DNA from: Dehalococcoidia bacterium
GTDB taxonomy: Bacteria; Chloroflexota; Dehalococcoidia; Lucifugimonadales; UBA1123
Direction of reading: 5' to 3'
Assembly (NCBI GenBank): GCA_021295915.1
Contig: JAGWBK010000002.1
Span: forward strand, 1 to 64,000
Length of the DNA: 64,000 nucleotides
Position 1 is the first letter of the stretch, and the number at the start of each line of letters is the position of its first letter. The translations under genes and the position numbers were made by a program. Positions 15,971 to 24,683 of this stretch are shown one piece after another. The notes beneath the pieces are model-generated. The model saw only the letters and a list, made by a program, of their open reading frames with translations, ran no database searches and was not told the origin of the DNA.

Positions 15971-17325
15971 GACTCTACGACACCCTCTCGGGTCAGCTAC
16001 ACGATTTCGACTCTCCCAACGGGCAGGTCCGCATGTACGTTTGCGGAATCACCCCGTACTCGTCCTCCCACATCGGTCATGCGATGTCCGCGGTGTCGTT
16101 CGATGTCGTCAGGCGGTATCTGGAGTTCCGTGGCTTCAACGTCAAGCACATTCAGAACTTTACTGACATCGACGACAAGATGATAGCCGCCGCCAACGAG
16201 CGCGGTATCGAGGTTTCCGACCTCGCATACGCGAACATCCAGGAGTACATAGATGCGATGGGAGAGCTGAACGTGGCTCCCGCGCACGAGTATCCCCGGG
16301 CGACGCAGGAAATCGACAAGATCGTCGAGATTATCCAGTCCCTGATCGACAAGGGATACGCCTATGACGTCGACGGTGACGTCTACTTCCGCGTAAGACG
16401 CGACGAGGACTACGGCAAGCTTAGCCATAGAAGCATCGACGACCTCCTCAGTGGCGCCCGCATCGAAATCGACGAGCGCAAGGAAGACGTACTCGATTTT
16501 GCCCTGTGGAAGTCACAGAAGCCTGATGAACCCGCTTGGGACAGTCCTTGGGGTCCCGGTCGACCCGGCTGGCACATCGAGTGCACCGCGATGTCGATCA
16601 AGTACCTTGGCGAATCGATCGACATTCACGGCGGCGGCGAAGACCTCGTATTCCCGCACCATGAGAATGAGATTGCTCAATCCGAATCATTCACCGACGT
16701 GGAACCATTCGCCAGGTTCTGGCTCCACAACGGGATGCTGAGGCTGGGTGTCGAGAAGATGAGCAAGTCCCTCGGGAACATCATCTCCCTGCCAGAAGCG
16801 CTGGACAAGTTTGAGCCTCAAGCGCTCCGGCTTTTCTTCCTGAGCTCGCACTACAGGTCTCCGCTCTTCTACAGCGAAGAAGTCGTCCACAGCCAGGAAC
16901 GTGCAATCAGAAGGCTGCGTCAGGCGCTCCGGGTTGAGTCTGGTTCTGGCCCGTCAGTGATTTCCGATGACTTCCGCACCAGGTTCGTCGAGGCAATGGA
17001 CGACGACCTCAATACACCGCGTGCCCTTGCGGTCCTCTTCGATCTCACAAGAGAGATCAATAGGGGACGCGACCACGATGCCGATGTTTCGGACGCTCAG
17101 AAGGCCTTGTCCGACCTTGCCGCCATCCTCGGCCTCGACCTTACTGAATCAGAAGATGACGCTGATACATCCGCCGGTCCGTTCATCCAGCTTCTTGTGG
17201 ACCTCCGGTCAGACCTTCGCGCCGCCCGGCAATTCGACCAGGCCGACCGCATCCGCGACGAGCTTACAAACCTCGGTGTCTCCCTCGAAGACACTCCCGC
17301 TGGCACGGAGTGGACCCTGCGGTAG
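15967..17325 (+). CDS. cysS: Cysteinyl-tRNA synthetase
   Basis: The 452-residue class I synthetase shows MYVCGITPYSSSHIGHA (HIGH signature SHIGHA, with a zinc cysteine), NFTDIDDKMI, the mid-protein GRPGWHIECTAMS, GGGEDLVFPHHENEIAQSE with further zinc ligands, and KMSKSLGN. The C-terminal helical domain ends in RIRDELTNLGVSLEDTPAGTEW. It overlaps ispF by 4 bp and appears to be the last gene of the run. The following ~220 bp contain only a short CCTCC-CTAT-GGAGG hairpin (17504-17517), without a T-tract. Confidence 0.96.
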   Translation: MRLYDTLSGQLHDFDSPNGQVRMYVCGITPYSSSHIGHAMSAVSFDVVRRYLEFRGFNVKHIQNFTDIDDKMIAAANERGIEVSDLAYANIQEYIDAMGELNVAPAHEYPRATQEIDKIVEIIQSLIDKGYAYDVDGDVYFRVRRDEDYGKLSHRSIDDLLSGARIEIDERKEDVLDFALWKSQKPDEPAWDSPWGPGRPGWHIECTAMSIKYLGESIDIHGGGEDLVFPHHENEIAQSESFTDVEPFARFWLHNGMLRLGVEKMSKSLGNIISLPEALDKFEPQALRLFFLSSHYRSPLFYSEEVVHSQERAIRRLRQALRVESGSGPSVISDDFRTRFVEAMDDDLNTPRALAVLFDLTREINRGRDHDADVSDAQKALSDLAAILGLDLTESEDDADTSAGPFIQLLVDLRSDLRAARQFDQADRIRDELTNLGVSLEDTPAGTEWTLR

Positions 17326-17546
17326 AGTCCTTCGTCGGCCCGTCCTAGCGCCGACTACCCTTCCCCAAGTCACCTGATCCTCACGTGCTCCCCGTAACCT
17401 TTCGTCTCAGGCGCTCTTCATAACACTCGCTCTATGGGGTAACGCACAGACATTAGCGTTGTTTGCACCCCTGTCCTCACCTACCATTTAAGTGAAGATA
17501 CCTCCTCCCTATGGAGGGTTCAGGGGCATGACGAATTGAGGCCGGA

Positions 17547-18470
17547 ATGAGCGAGTCACTCACCCATATGGTAACTGGGGCAACAGGATACACCGGACGC
17601 TACATTGCTCGACGTCTTCTCGAAGAAGGGCACACTGTCCAGTCCATTACGGGCCACCCGCAGCGCGACAACCCATTTGGAGACCAGGTAGCGCTTCATC
17701 CGTTCAATTTCGATCGCCCCGACCTGCTCAGGGAAACCCTGTCAGGCACCGATACGCTTTTCAACACCTACTGGATACGTGTCAACTACGGTGACAGGAC
17801 CCACGAACGTTGCGTCGAGGAGACACGTATCCTGTTCAACGCCGCCAAAGACGCTGGAGTCAGGCGCATCGTCCACGTCAGCGTTACGAATCCAGACCCA
17901 GACTCACCCCTCCCTTACTTCAGAGGCAAGGGACAACTTGAAGAAGAATTGCGCGGACTCGGTATTTCATACGCCATTCTCCGCCCGACCCTCCTCTTTA
18001 GCACTGAGGACATTCTCCTAAACAACATCGCGTGGACGATTCGAAAATTCCCTGTTGTGCTGCTCCCAGGCACAGGAAACTATGGCATACAGCCGATCTT
18101 CGTAGAAGACCTCGCTGACCTTGCAGTCGAGGCGTCTTGCTCACGTGAGAACGTCGAGATTGACGCGGTCGGCCCCGAGGTCTTCGCCTATGCCGAGATG
18201 GTGAAGATGGTTCGGGACAAGATCGGCTCCAGGTGCCTTGTAATGCCTTCACCCAAGTGGCTCACCTACGCCGCCGGGCGGTTTCTAGGTGTCTTCCTGG
18301 ATGACATAGTTCTCACCATGGACGAAATAAGGGGCCTGTCTGCTGGGCTCTTGGTTTCCAGGTCAGGTGCCGAACCCCCAGCGGACACTAAGCTATCAGA
18401 GTGGCTGGACCTGAACGGAGCTAATCTAGGCCTGAGATATGCATCCGAGGTTCGTCGCCACTACCGTTGA
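17547..18470 (+). CDS. NAD(P)-binding SDR-like protein (NmrA/NDUFA9-like)
   Basis: The 307-residue protein has an N-terminal Rossmann motif HMVTGATGYTGRYIARRLLEEGH (the glycine-rich loop TGATGYTG) and an atypical SDR core. The usual catalytic YxxxK is not clear: the region around YFRGKGQLEEELRGLGISYAILRPTLLF has the Lys but no canonical Tyr spacing. Such atypical SDRs include NmrA-like regulators and quinone-associated NDUFA9-like proteins. The late helix-rich half may hold a substrate or membrane-facing pocket. Function unassigned; it precedes the thioredoxin-reductase fusion by 52 bp. Confidence 0.75.
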   Translation: MSESLTHMVTGATGYTGRYIARRLLEEGHTVQSITGHPQRDNPFGDQVALHPFNFDRPDLLRETLSGTDTLFNTYWIRVNYGDRTHERCVEETRILFNAAKDAGVRRIVHVSVTNPDPDSPLPYFRGKGQLEEELRGLGISYAILRPTLLFSTEDILLNNIAWTIRKFPVVLLPGTGNYGIQPIFVEDLADLAVEASCSRENVEIDAVGPEVFAYAEMVKMVRDKIGSRCLVMPSPKWLTYAAGRFLGVFLDDIVLTMDEIRGLSAGLLVSRSGAEPPADTKLSEWLDLNGANLGLRYASEVRRHYR

Positions 18471-18522
18471 AAACCCCACGCCGGCCGAGCAGTCGCTCGC
18501 CGCGGAACGATAGGAGCGGACC

Positions 18523-19719
18523 ATGACCAACACAGCATTGACCGTATATGGCGCCCCCTGGTGCCCAGACTGCCGTCGATCCAAGCAGTTCCTCGGCGAA
18601 CAGCGAGTCCCATACGAGTGGATAGACATCGATCTCGACGAGAGTGCCCGCAAATACGTCAGCAGCATCAACGATGGCAAGCAGATCATCCCTACGATCG
18701 TCTTCGAGGATGGCTCGTTCCTTGCGGAGCCGTCCAACGCCGAACTCGCCGCCAAGCTCGGCATTAACCCAAGGGCAGAGCGGCAACACTACGATCTGAT
18801 CGTCATTGGAGGTGGCCCCGCTGGCCTCACAGCGTCCCTGTACGCTGCACGTGAGGGCATTGACACTCTCGTCATCGAGCGCAGCGGCGTCGGAGGCCAG
18901 GCAGGCGTGACGGAGCGTATCGACAACTACCCCGGCTTTCCAGATGGCATAGGAGGTGGCGACCTCGCCGATAGGATCCGCGCCCAGGTGGAGCGCTTTG
19001 GTGTCGAGGTGCTACCGGCTCAGGCCGTGACTTCTGTCAGTGCGCAGGGACAGTACAAAGTAGTAAGCACCGAGAGTGGAGATGACTACTCGGCGACCGC
19101 CGTTCTTCTCACTCCTGGGGCCCGTTATCGTCGACTGAACGTTCCGGGCGAGGAAGACCTCATCGGGGCCGGTGTCCACTTCTGCGCCACCTGTGACGGC
19201 CCCTTCTACAAAGGTGAGCAGGTGGTGGTGGTAGGCGGTGGCAACAGCGGCGTGGAGGAGGGCCTATTCCTGACCCGCTTTGCCGACAAGGTCACTCTTC
19301 TGGAACGTGGAGACCAGTTGCGAGCGAGCCGCATCCTCAGGGAGAAGGCTGACGCTCATCCCGATCTCGAGGTACGCCTGCGCACACAGGTTCAGGAATT
19401 CAGGGGAACGCCCAAGCTGGAGTCCGTCGTTACCGTCGACGATGATGGTCAGGTTAACGAGATCCCCGCCTCTGGCGCATTCATCTTCATCGGCCTCGAC
19501 CCGAACACCTCGTTTATTGAAGGATCGGTCGATCTCGACGAGCGACGCGCTATCCTGACTGCTGCTTCGATGGAGACCAGCGTTGAAGGCGTCTTCGCTG
19601 CAGGTGATGCCAGGTCCGGAAGTACCAAGCAGCTCACAGCCGCTGTGGGAGAGGGAGCTACCGCCGCCCTTATGATCCGGGAGTACCTGAAGGACGCGCA
19701 GGGGGATCGGGGATACTAG
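18523..19719 (+). CDS. Glutaredoxin-thioredoxin reductase fusion
   Basis: The 398-residue protein joins two redox modules. Residues 1-83 are a glutaredoxin/NrdH-like fold with WCPDC (Cys14, Cys17) and IPTIVFEDGS, the cis-proline strand. Residues 87-398 are a thioredoxin-disulfide reductase: FAD motif DLIVIGGGPAGLTASLYAAR, the redox pair CATC (Cys221, Cys224), NADPH motif VVVVGGGNSGVEEGLF, and the FAD-closing VFAAGDAR. The N-terminal domain may be the built-in substrate of the reductase. GGAG lies upstream of the ATG. A tRNA gene follows on the opposite strand. Confidence 0.9.
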   Translation: MTNTALTVYGAPWCPDCRRSKQFLGEQRVPYEWIDIDLDESARKYVSSINDGKQIIPTIVFEDGSFLAEPSNAELAAKLGINPRAERQHYDLIVIGGGPAGLTASLYAAREGIDTLVIERSGVGGQAGVTERIDNYPGFPDGIGGGDLADRIRAQVERFGVEVLPAQAVTSVSAQGQYKVVSTESGDDYSATAVLLTPGARYRRLNVPGEEDLIGAGVHFCATCDGPFYKGEQVVVVGGGNSGVEEGLFLTRFADKVTLLERGDQLRASRILREKADAHPDLEVRLRTQVQEFRGTPKLESVVTVDDDGQVNEIPASGAFIFIGLDPNTSFIEGSVDLDERRAILTAASMETSVEGVFAAGDARSGSTKQLTAAVGEGATAALMIREYLKDAQGDRGY

Positions 19720-19741
19720 TCACGGAGCCCTGGAAAAGCAA

Positions 19742-19816
19742 TGGAGCCAACGGGCGGATTCGAACCGCCGACCTGCGGTTTACGAAACCGCTGCTCTACC
19801 ACTGAGCTACGTTGGC
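19742..19816 (-). tRNA. tRNA-Thr (anticodon CGT)
   Basis: The minus strand folds into a full cloverleaf. The acceptor stem is GCCAACG/CGTTGGC, the D arm GCTC-AGTGGTA-GAGC, the anticodon arm GCGGT-TTCGTAA-ACCGC with anticodon CGT, the T arm GGCGG-TTCGAAT-CCGCC, the discriminator is U, and CCA is encoded. The 75-nt gene reads ACG codons. It sits alone between convergent and divergent protein genes. Confidence 0.97.
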
Positions 19817-19928
19817 CCAAGCGTCGCACGACTGAATAATCATAGCATCCCCAACAACGCTGGCGCATGTATCGTTGCGCCTTCAGCGTGCCCGTGCTAA
19901 CGTCAGTGCTGTTCAGGAGGGATGCGAC

Positions 19929-21227
19929 ATGACCACGGGCTCCGACTACCTACTGATAACCGCGGATCGCGTAATCGACTCCACGGGCGGACCACCGATC
20001 GACAACGGTGCGGTACTCGTCCACGACGGCAAAATCGCCTCTGTTGGACGGGCATCCGAGGTTGCGGCTCCCGAGGGAGCTTCCGTGGAGTCCCACCACT
20101 ACCCGGGCTGCACGGTCCTGCCTGGAATGGTCGACTGCCATACGCACCACAATGGCTTTGGCGACGGCAGGTTCGGCGACGAACTCACGCTGCTCGCAGA
20201 CGAAATCCTGACCGTGCAGGCAGCTCGAAACGCTCGGGCGAGCCTCTACTCAGGGGTCACGACGATCCGCGAAAACGGCCCCAAGAACGTGACGATGTTC
20301 AGGCTGAGGGACTCTATCAACGCCGGACTTACACTTGGTCCTCGCATGGTGTTGTGCGGTCGGCCAGTCGCGATCATCGGCGGTCACATGGGCTACTTCG
20401 GAGGCGAGGTTACTGGCCCTGACCAGACCCGAGCCCTCGCGAGGCAGCTAATCAAGGAGGGCGCGGACTACATCAAGATCACCGCTACCGGCGGCAGCAC
20501 TCGCACCTCGTTCCCTCTCAGACCGTCCTTCACTGTCGACGAACTTAACGCTGTGACCGAGGAGGCACGCAAGGTCGGCAAACTCACCGCAACCCACTGC
20601 CTGTCTTCTCAGGGAATCGCAAACTCACTTGACGCAGATGTAGACATGATCATCCACTGCGCCTTCAAGGATGGAGACGGCACTGACAATTTCCGCCAGG
20701 ACATCGCCGAGCGCATAGGCGAGCAGGGCGTTTACGTCAATCCCACACTCCATGTTGGACGTTCAAGCGCATGGATACTCGGTCATAAGCGAGATGATGT
20801 TGGTCTGACGCCCCAGGAGGAGGCGGATCTTGATGGGACCCGCCGAAGCATGGAAGTAAAGCTGGACCACTCGCGCAGGATGATCGAAATGGGCCTGAAA
20901 GTCATCACCGGCTCCGACTCCTCGTGGGGAAACTACAAGCTGGGCAACACCGTCTACGAAGCCGAGTTGCTCGTTCATGCCGGGTACACGCACATGCAGG
21001 GTGTGCTGTCGGTCACCAGTTGGGCCGCTGCCGCCCTGGACATGGATGACAAGGTAGGTACGCTCGAACCCGGCAAGCTGGCCGACGTGCTGGTGGTTGA
21101 CGGAAATCCTGCCGAAGACATCAACGACCTCTGGAACGTCCGAGAGGTCTTCTTCGGTGGCCGGAAACTCGAGCGCGGCTCAGACGAGTCGCTCGCCGCG
21201 GTCCGCCAGCAACCTGCCCCTCTGTAG
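19929..21227 (+). CDS. Amidohydrolase family metal-dependent hydrolase
   Basis: The protein is a TIM-barrel amidohydrolase with the small beta-sandwich made of both termini. Its HxH metal motif is in DCHTHHNGFGDG, the probable carbamylated lysine in DYIKITATGGS, further ligands in THCLSS and IIHCA, and the last Asp in ITGSDSSWG. The C-terminal GTLEPGKLADVLVVDGNP is typical of imidazolonepropionase/isoaspartyl-dipeptidase relatives. AGGAGG at 19915-19920 fixes the ATG at 19929 (432 residues); a longer frame to 19875 is not needed. The next gene is a paralogue. Substrate unknown. Confidence 0.85.
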   Translation: MTTGSDYLLITADRVIDSTGGPPIDNGAVLVHDGKIASVGRASEVAAPEGASVESHHYPGCTVLPGMVDCHTHHNGFGDGRFGDELTLLADEILTVQAARNARASLYSGVTTIRENGPKNVTMFRLRDSINAGLTLGPRMVLCGRPVAIIGGHMGYFGGEVTGPDQTRALARQLIKEGADYIKITATGGSTRTSFPLRPSFTVDELNAVTEEARKVGKLTATHCLSSQGIANSLDADVDMIIHCAFKDGDGTDNFRQDIAERIGEQGVYVNPTLHVGRSSAWILGHKRDDVGLTPQEEADLDGTRRSMEVKLDHSRRMIEMGLKVITGSDSSWGNYKLGNTVYEAELLVHAGYTHMQGVLSVTSWAAAALDMDDKVGTLEPGKLADVLVVDGNPAEDINDLWNVREVFFGGRKLERGSDESLAAVRQQPAPL

Positions 21228-21277
21228 ACCCACGTGATCCAGCCTATAACCCAGTCTGAGCAAAGGGAGTAACAGCA

Positions 21278-22531
21278 ATGCCGGATAGTCCTGATTTTAC
21301 GATCCTAAAAGCTGCGAGACTCATCGACGGCAACGGCGGACCTGTGTCCGAGCAGGCAGCAATCATGCTGCAAGGCAACACCATCAGCCAGATAGGCACA
21401 CATGAGACAGTGCAGGCCCCCGAGGGTGCGTCAGTTCGAGAGGTGGACTACGGCGACGCCACCATTCTGCCCGGACTCGTGGACAGCCATGTCCACCTCA
21501 TTGGCATTGGCGACGGTCGTGCCGGCGACGAGCTGGTGACCCTCCCGGACGAAGTCCTCACCGTACAGGCGGCCCAGAACGTCAGGCGACATCTCTACTC
21601 GGGCGTCACCACCGTACGTGACTGCGGCGCTAAGAATCGCACGACCTTCCTGCTTAGAGATGCAGTCGAAATGGGCATCGTCCCCTCTCCGAGACTCGTC
21701 CTCGCAGGCAGGCCCGTGGCAATCATCGGTGGCCACCTGAGCTATTTCGGTATCCAGGCTACCGGCGAGCACGAGTGCCGCGCCGCCGTGCGACAGCTTA
21801 TCAAGGAGGGCGCTGACTTCATCAAGATCACCGCCACAGGAGGCAGCACACGCACCAGCTTCCCGCTGCGACCGTCGTTCAATGTCGACGAACTGTCTGC
21901 AATCTGCGAGGAGGCCCACAAATTCGGCAAGCACGCTGCCGCACACTGCGCCTCATCCCAGGGCATGGCGAACGTGCTTGCCGCCGGCATCGATACGATC
22001 ATCCACGGTGTTCACAAGGAGGCAGACGGCTCCGATGTGTACCGACCTGAGATCACCGAGAAGATCGCTGAACAGGGCGTGTACGTCAATCCCACACTTG
22101 GCGGGGCCGTAACCCGCATCCGAATGCTGGAGAACACGGCCGACCTCACGTCATCCCGGCAGGCAGAGTTGGATGCGATGCGAGAGGCTTCCGAAATCCG
22201 TATGGAAAACGTTGCCCGCATGGTGGATGCTGGCGTCGTCATGAGCGCCGGTTCTGACACGGCCTGGGGTTTCTACCAGATGGGTGACTTCCAGACCGAG
22301 ATCGAAGCCCACGCCATGGCGGGAATGACCAACATGCAGGCGATAGTCTCCGCAACCAGGGACGCCGCAAAGTCATGCTGGATCGATGACTCTGTGGGGA
22401 CGCTGGAAACTGGTAAACAGGGAGACGTGCTGGTGGTCAACGGCAACCCAGTCGATGACATCAACGCGCTTCGGAACGTGACCGACGTGTACCTTGCCGG
22501 AAATCTAGTCGACAGGCAAGCTCTGGTCTAG
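21278..22531 (+). CDS. Amidohydrolase family protein, tandem paralogue
   Basis: The 417-residue protein is colinear with the preceding amidohydrolase. It shares blocks such as ADxIKITATGGSTRTSFPLR, GVYVNPTL, and a GTLE(P/T)GKxxDVLVVxGNP tail. The HxH is in DSHVHLIGIGDG, the lysine in DFIKITATGG, later histidines in AHCASS and IIHGV, and the Asp in SAGSDTAWG. The adjacent arrangement and the long identical stretches point to tandem duplication, with divergence around the HxH loop (HTHHNG versus HVHLIG). A GGGAG ribosome site precedes the ATG. The two may be subunits or act on related substrates. Confidence 0.85.
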   Translation: MPDSPDFTILKAARLIDGNGGPVSEQAAIMLQGNTISQIGTHETVQAPEGASVREVDYGDATILPGLVDSHVHLIGIGDGRAGDELVTLPDEVLTVQAAQNVRRHLYSGVTTVRDCGAKNRTTFLLRDAVEMGIVPSPRLVLAGRPVAIIGGHLSYFGIQATGEHECRAAVRQLIKEGADFIKITATGGSTRTSFPLRPSFNVDELSAICEEAHKFGKHAAAHCASSQGMANVLAAGIDTIIHGVHKEADGSDVYRPEITEKIAEQGVYVNPTLGGAVTRIRMLENTADLTSSRQAELDAMREASEIRMENVARMVDAGVVMSAGSDTAWGFYQMGDFQTEIEAHAMAGMTNMQAIVSATRDAAKSCWIDDSVGTLETGKQGDVLVVNGNPVDDINALRNVTDVYLAGNLVDRQALV

Positions 22532-22603
22532 TCTAGCTGGGCGATAGTCCAAAGAGGGTAGGGGCGGACCCTTGTGGTCGCCCGATAGAGTCTGTGAACA
22601 GCA

Positions 22604-22628
22604 AGGGGCAGCCGCAAGGGCTGCCCCT
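22604..22628. repeat. Hairpin between convergent genes
   Basis: Perfect 10-bp arms AGGGGCAGCC and GGCTGCCCCT flank a 5-nt loop. The hairpin lies between the convergent amidohydrolase and rhodanese genes, where a bidirectional terminator or REP-like element would sit, but neither side has a clear T-tract. The preceding bases 22560-22583 hold a second, imperfect GC-rich palindrome. Confidence 0.5.
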
Positions 22629-22659
22629 ACTACTTGGACAATCCTATCGTCTGGGAATG

Positions 22660-23508
22660 CTACTTTTCGATTGGCGCTCCCACGATGGAACCGTACTCAG
22701 TCCACGAGCCGTCGTAGTTACGCACCTTGCCGTGCCCGAGGATCTGGCTCAGAACGAACCAGGTGTGCGAGCTGCGCTCACCAATCCTGCAATAGGCTAT
22801 GGTCTCACCCTCGCCGGTGATTCCCTTGCCCTCGTAGATCTCACGGAGCTCTTCTACCGACTTGAACGTACCGTCCGCGGCGACGGCTGTTGCCCAGGGT
22901 ACGTTCGCCGCCCCAGGGATGTGTCCACCGCGCTGGGAACCCTCCTGTGGAAGGTGGGCCGGAGCCAGCAGCGTGCCATCAAACTCCTCAGGCGCTCGGA
23001 CGTCAACCAGGTCGGTGCTGTTGTCGGTGGTCGCGACTCCCAGAACGTAGTCTCGCGTCGCGCGAATCGACGTGTCTGGATTGGATGCCGTGTATGCGGT
23101 CGCCTCGACGGACGGTGCATCCATTGAAGTCTCCCGCCCCTCGTCGATCCACTTCTGGCGACCGCCGTCCATGATCTTCAGGTCGTCGTGTCCGTACATC
23201 CGCATCTGCCAGAACGCATATGTGGCGAACCAGTTGTTGTTGTCGCCATACAGAACGACCGTAGTGTCGTTGCCGATGCCAGACCCGCCGAGAAGACTCT
23301 CCATCTGCTCGCGAGTCAGGATGTCGCGCGTGAGCTGGTCGTTAAGCTGTGTCGACCAGTTCCAGCCGACTGCCCCGGGCACGTGTCCCTGGTCGTATGC
23401 GGCTGTGTCGACGTCAACCTCTACGAGCACGACGTCTGAGTTTCCAAGATTGTCTGCGACCCACTGGGTCGAAACGATTGATTCAGGGTGTGCAGGTTGC
23501 TCTGCCAT
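22660..23508 (-). CDS. Thiosulfate / 3-mercaptopyruvate sulfurtransferase (tandem rhodanese)
   Basis: The protein has two rhodanese domains. The first ends near residue 130 and lacks an active cysteine, while the second carries the catalytic loop YCRIGERSSHTWF with persulfide cysteine. CRIGERS resembles the CRxGxRx/TST type. Conserved CH2 motifs such as GHVPGAVGWNW and GHIPGAANVPW are present. It moves sulfane sulfur to cyanide or other acceptors. AGGAGG before the ATG at 23508 sets the start (282 residues). It lies 64 bp downstream of the MoeB/ThiF-like gene, suggesting a joint sulfur-transfer role. Confidence 0.92.
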   Translation of the reverse strand: MAEQPAHPESIVSTQWVADNLGNSDVVLVEVDVDTAAYDQGHVPGAVGWNWSTQLNDQLTRDILTREQMESLLGGSGIGNDTTVVLYGDNNNWFATYAFWQMRMYGHDDLKIMDGGRQKWIDEGRETSMDAPSVEATAYTASNPDTSIRATRDYVLGVATTDNSTDLVDVRAPEEFDGTLLAPAHLPQEGSQRGGHIPGAANVPWATAVAADGTFKSVEELREIYEGKGITGEGETIAYCRIGERSSHTWFVLSQILGHGKVRNYDGSWTEYGSIVGAPIEK

Positions 23509-23572
23509 TGTTGGTGTTCCTCCTGCCGGTGAAACTCGCTTCAAAATAGTGTGCGGTTGGGCGGTTGTTGAG

Positions 23573-24400
23573 CTATCCGGTAAGCGGCGCTCCCCCGCAG
23601 AACTGTACGTAGTCGATCAGTTCGGTAACCGTCGGGTTGTCGCCGCACAGCGGGCACTCAGGATTGCGCCTCAGCTTGACGGCCCTGAAGTCCATCTCCA
23701 GCGCGTCGATCAGCAGCAGCCGTCCCGATAGTGACTCGCCGATGCCCAGGATGTGTTTGACTGTCTCGGTCGCCTGGATCGTACCCACCATTCCGGGGAG
23801 CATTCCGAGCACGCCCGCTTCGGCACAGCTTGGGACCTCACCCGGAGGCGGAGGCGTCGGGAACAGGCAGCGATAGCATCCCTGGCCCGGAAGGAATACG
23901 GTTGCCATGCCGTCGAACAGCAGGATGCTGCCGTCCACCAGTGGCTTGTTGGACAGGTAAGCTGCGTCGTTCACGAGGTACCGAGCCGGGAAGTTGTCGG
24001 CCCCATTGATCACGATGTCGTAGTCCGCCATGATCTCCATCGCGTTGTCGGACGTCAGTGGCTCCTCATGAGTTATGACGTTGGTCTCAGGGTTGTAAGC
24101 GTTGAGCGTCTCAACCGCCGACTGTACCTTCGGCTTGCCGATGTCGCCGTCGTAGTGGAGCACCTGGCGCTGCAGGTTGGTCACGTCGACGGTATCGAAG
24201 TCCACCAGTCCTATTGTCCCCACTCCGGCGAGTGTAAGGTATATCGCTATCGGCGACCCCAGCCCTCCGGCGCCTACGATCAGCGTCTTTGCATCGATCA
24301 ATTTCCGCTGTCCGACGCTGCCCACCTGGGGCATGATGATGTGGCGGCTGTACCTTCTCACCTGGTAGGGAGTCAGGGGCCTGACCGTTGTAGTTGTCAT
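23573..24400 (-). CDS. E1-like sulfur-carrier adenylyltransferase (MoeB/ThiF family)
   Basis: The 275-residue protein is an E1-like enzyme that adenylates the C-terminal glycine of a ubiquitin-like sulfur carrier. It starts with the RRYSRHIIMPQVG block, then the ATP loop LIVGAGGLGSPIAIYLTLAGVGTIGLVDFD, NLQRQVLH with the arginine finger, and GADNFPARYLVND. Four zinc cysteines occur as CYRC and CPLC. The C-terminal rhodanese domain found in eukaryotic and some bacterial E1-like enzymes is separate here and encoded by the downstream gene. No sulfur-carrier gene is in the window, so MoeB, ThiF and CysO-type roles stay open. A structured leader with a terminator lies upstream. Confidence 0.9.
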   Translation of the reverse strand: MTTTTVRPLTPYQVRRYSRHIIMPQVGSVGQRKLIDAKTLIVGAGGLGSPIAIYLTLAGVGTIGLVDFDTVDVTNLQRQVLHYDGDIGKPKVQSAVETLNAYNPETNVITHEEPLTSDNAMEIMADYDIVINGADNFPARYLVNDAAYLSNKPLVDGSILLFDGMATVFLPGQGCYRCLFPTPPPPGEVPSCAEAGVLGMLPGMVGTIQATETVKHILGIGESLSGRLLLIDALEMDFRAVKLRRNPECPLCGDNPTVTELIDYVQFCGGAPLTG

Positions 24401-24677
24401 TACGTTCCTCCGATTCTGGATTGCTCGCTGGTTGCTCCTTAAGTACCGGTGACTTGATACAAAATAAAAGCCTCCCGTGTCGAACGCAGGGCGTTGACGT
24501 GGAGGCCGATTCTAAGCTGGGCCACCCTGGGGATGGCCGTGGCCGCCAGCTAGCTACCGGACTGCGGCAACCCTGTCTGAACGCCGTGCGTAAAGACGGG
24601 TGCTGCAACAAGTGCATGTAGCTGAAACGTACCGTAACAAGGCTGTTATATTCCTCGAAAATGTGCAGTCTATAGCT
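24401..24677 (-). promoter_or_regulatory. Structured leader RNA upstream of moeB/thiF-rhodanese (riboswitch/attenuator candidate)
   Basis: A minus-strand promoter at 24684-24712 would start a leader of about 277 nt before the MoeB/ThiF-like ATG. The leader contains a hairpin GGCCATCC-CCA-GGGTGGCC nested inside an AGCTGG/CCAGCT stem, a second stem (CCCGTCT/AGACAGGG region), and then an intrinsic terminator at 24461-24506, ending about 60 nt before the start codon. This is the architecture of a transcription-attenuating riboswitch. I do not recognise a known class: TPP, SAM-I, cobalamin, Moco and T-box signatures are not evident. No convincing ORF occupies the region. Confidence 0.55.
24461..24506 (-). 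terminator. Intrinsic terminator inside moeB/thiF leader
   Basis: Read on the minus strand, GCCTCC (24501-24506) pairs with GGAGGC (24470-24475). Inner stems GTC/GAC and AACGC/GCGTT pair around a 3-nt loop, and TTTTATTTT follows at 24461-24469. Strong stem plus U-tract upstream of the gene suggests regulated premature termination. Confidence 0.75.
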
Positions 24678-24683
24678 GTCGCA

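Noticed and set aside
24566-24603. GGCAACC...GGTGC pattern on the plus strand, reminiscent of the SAM riboswitch core
   Set aside because: No plus-strand P1/P2 pairing or downstream methionine gene fits, and the T-tract terminator and promoter are on the opposite strand.
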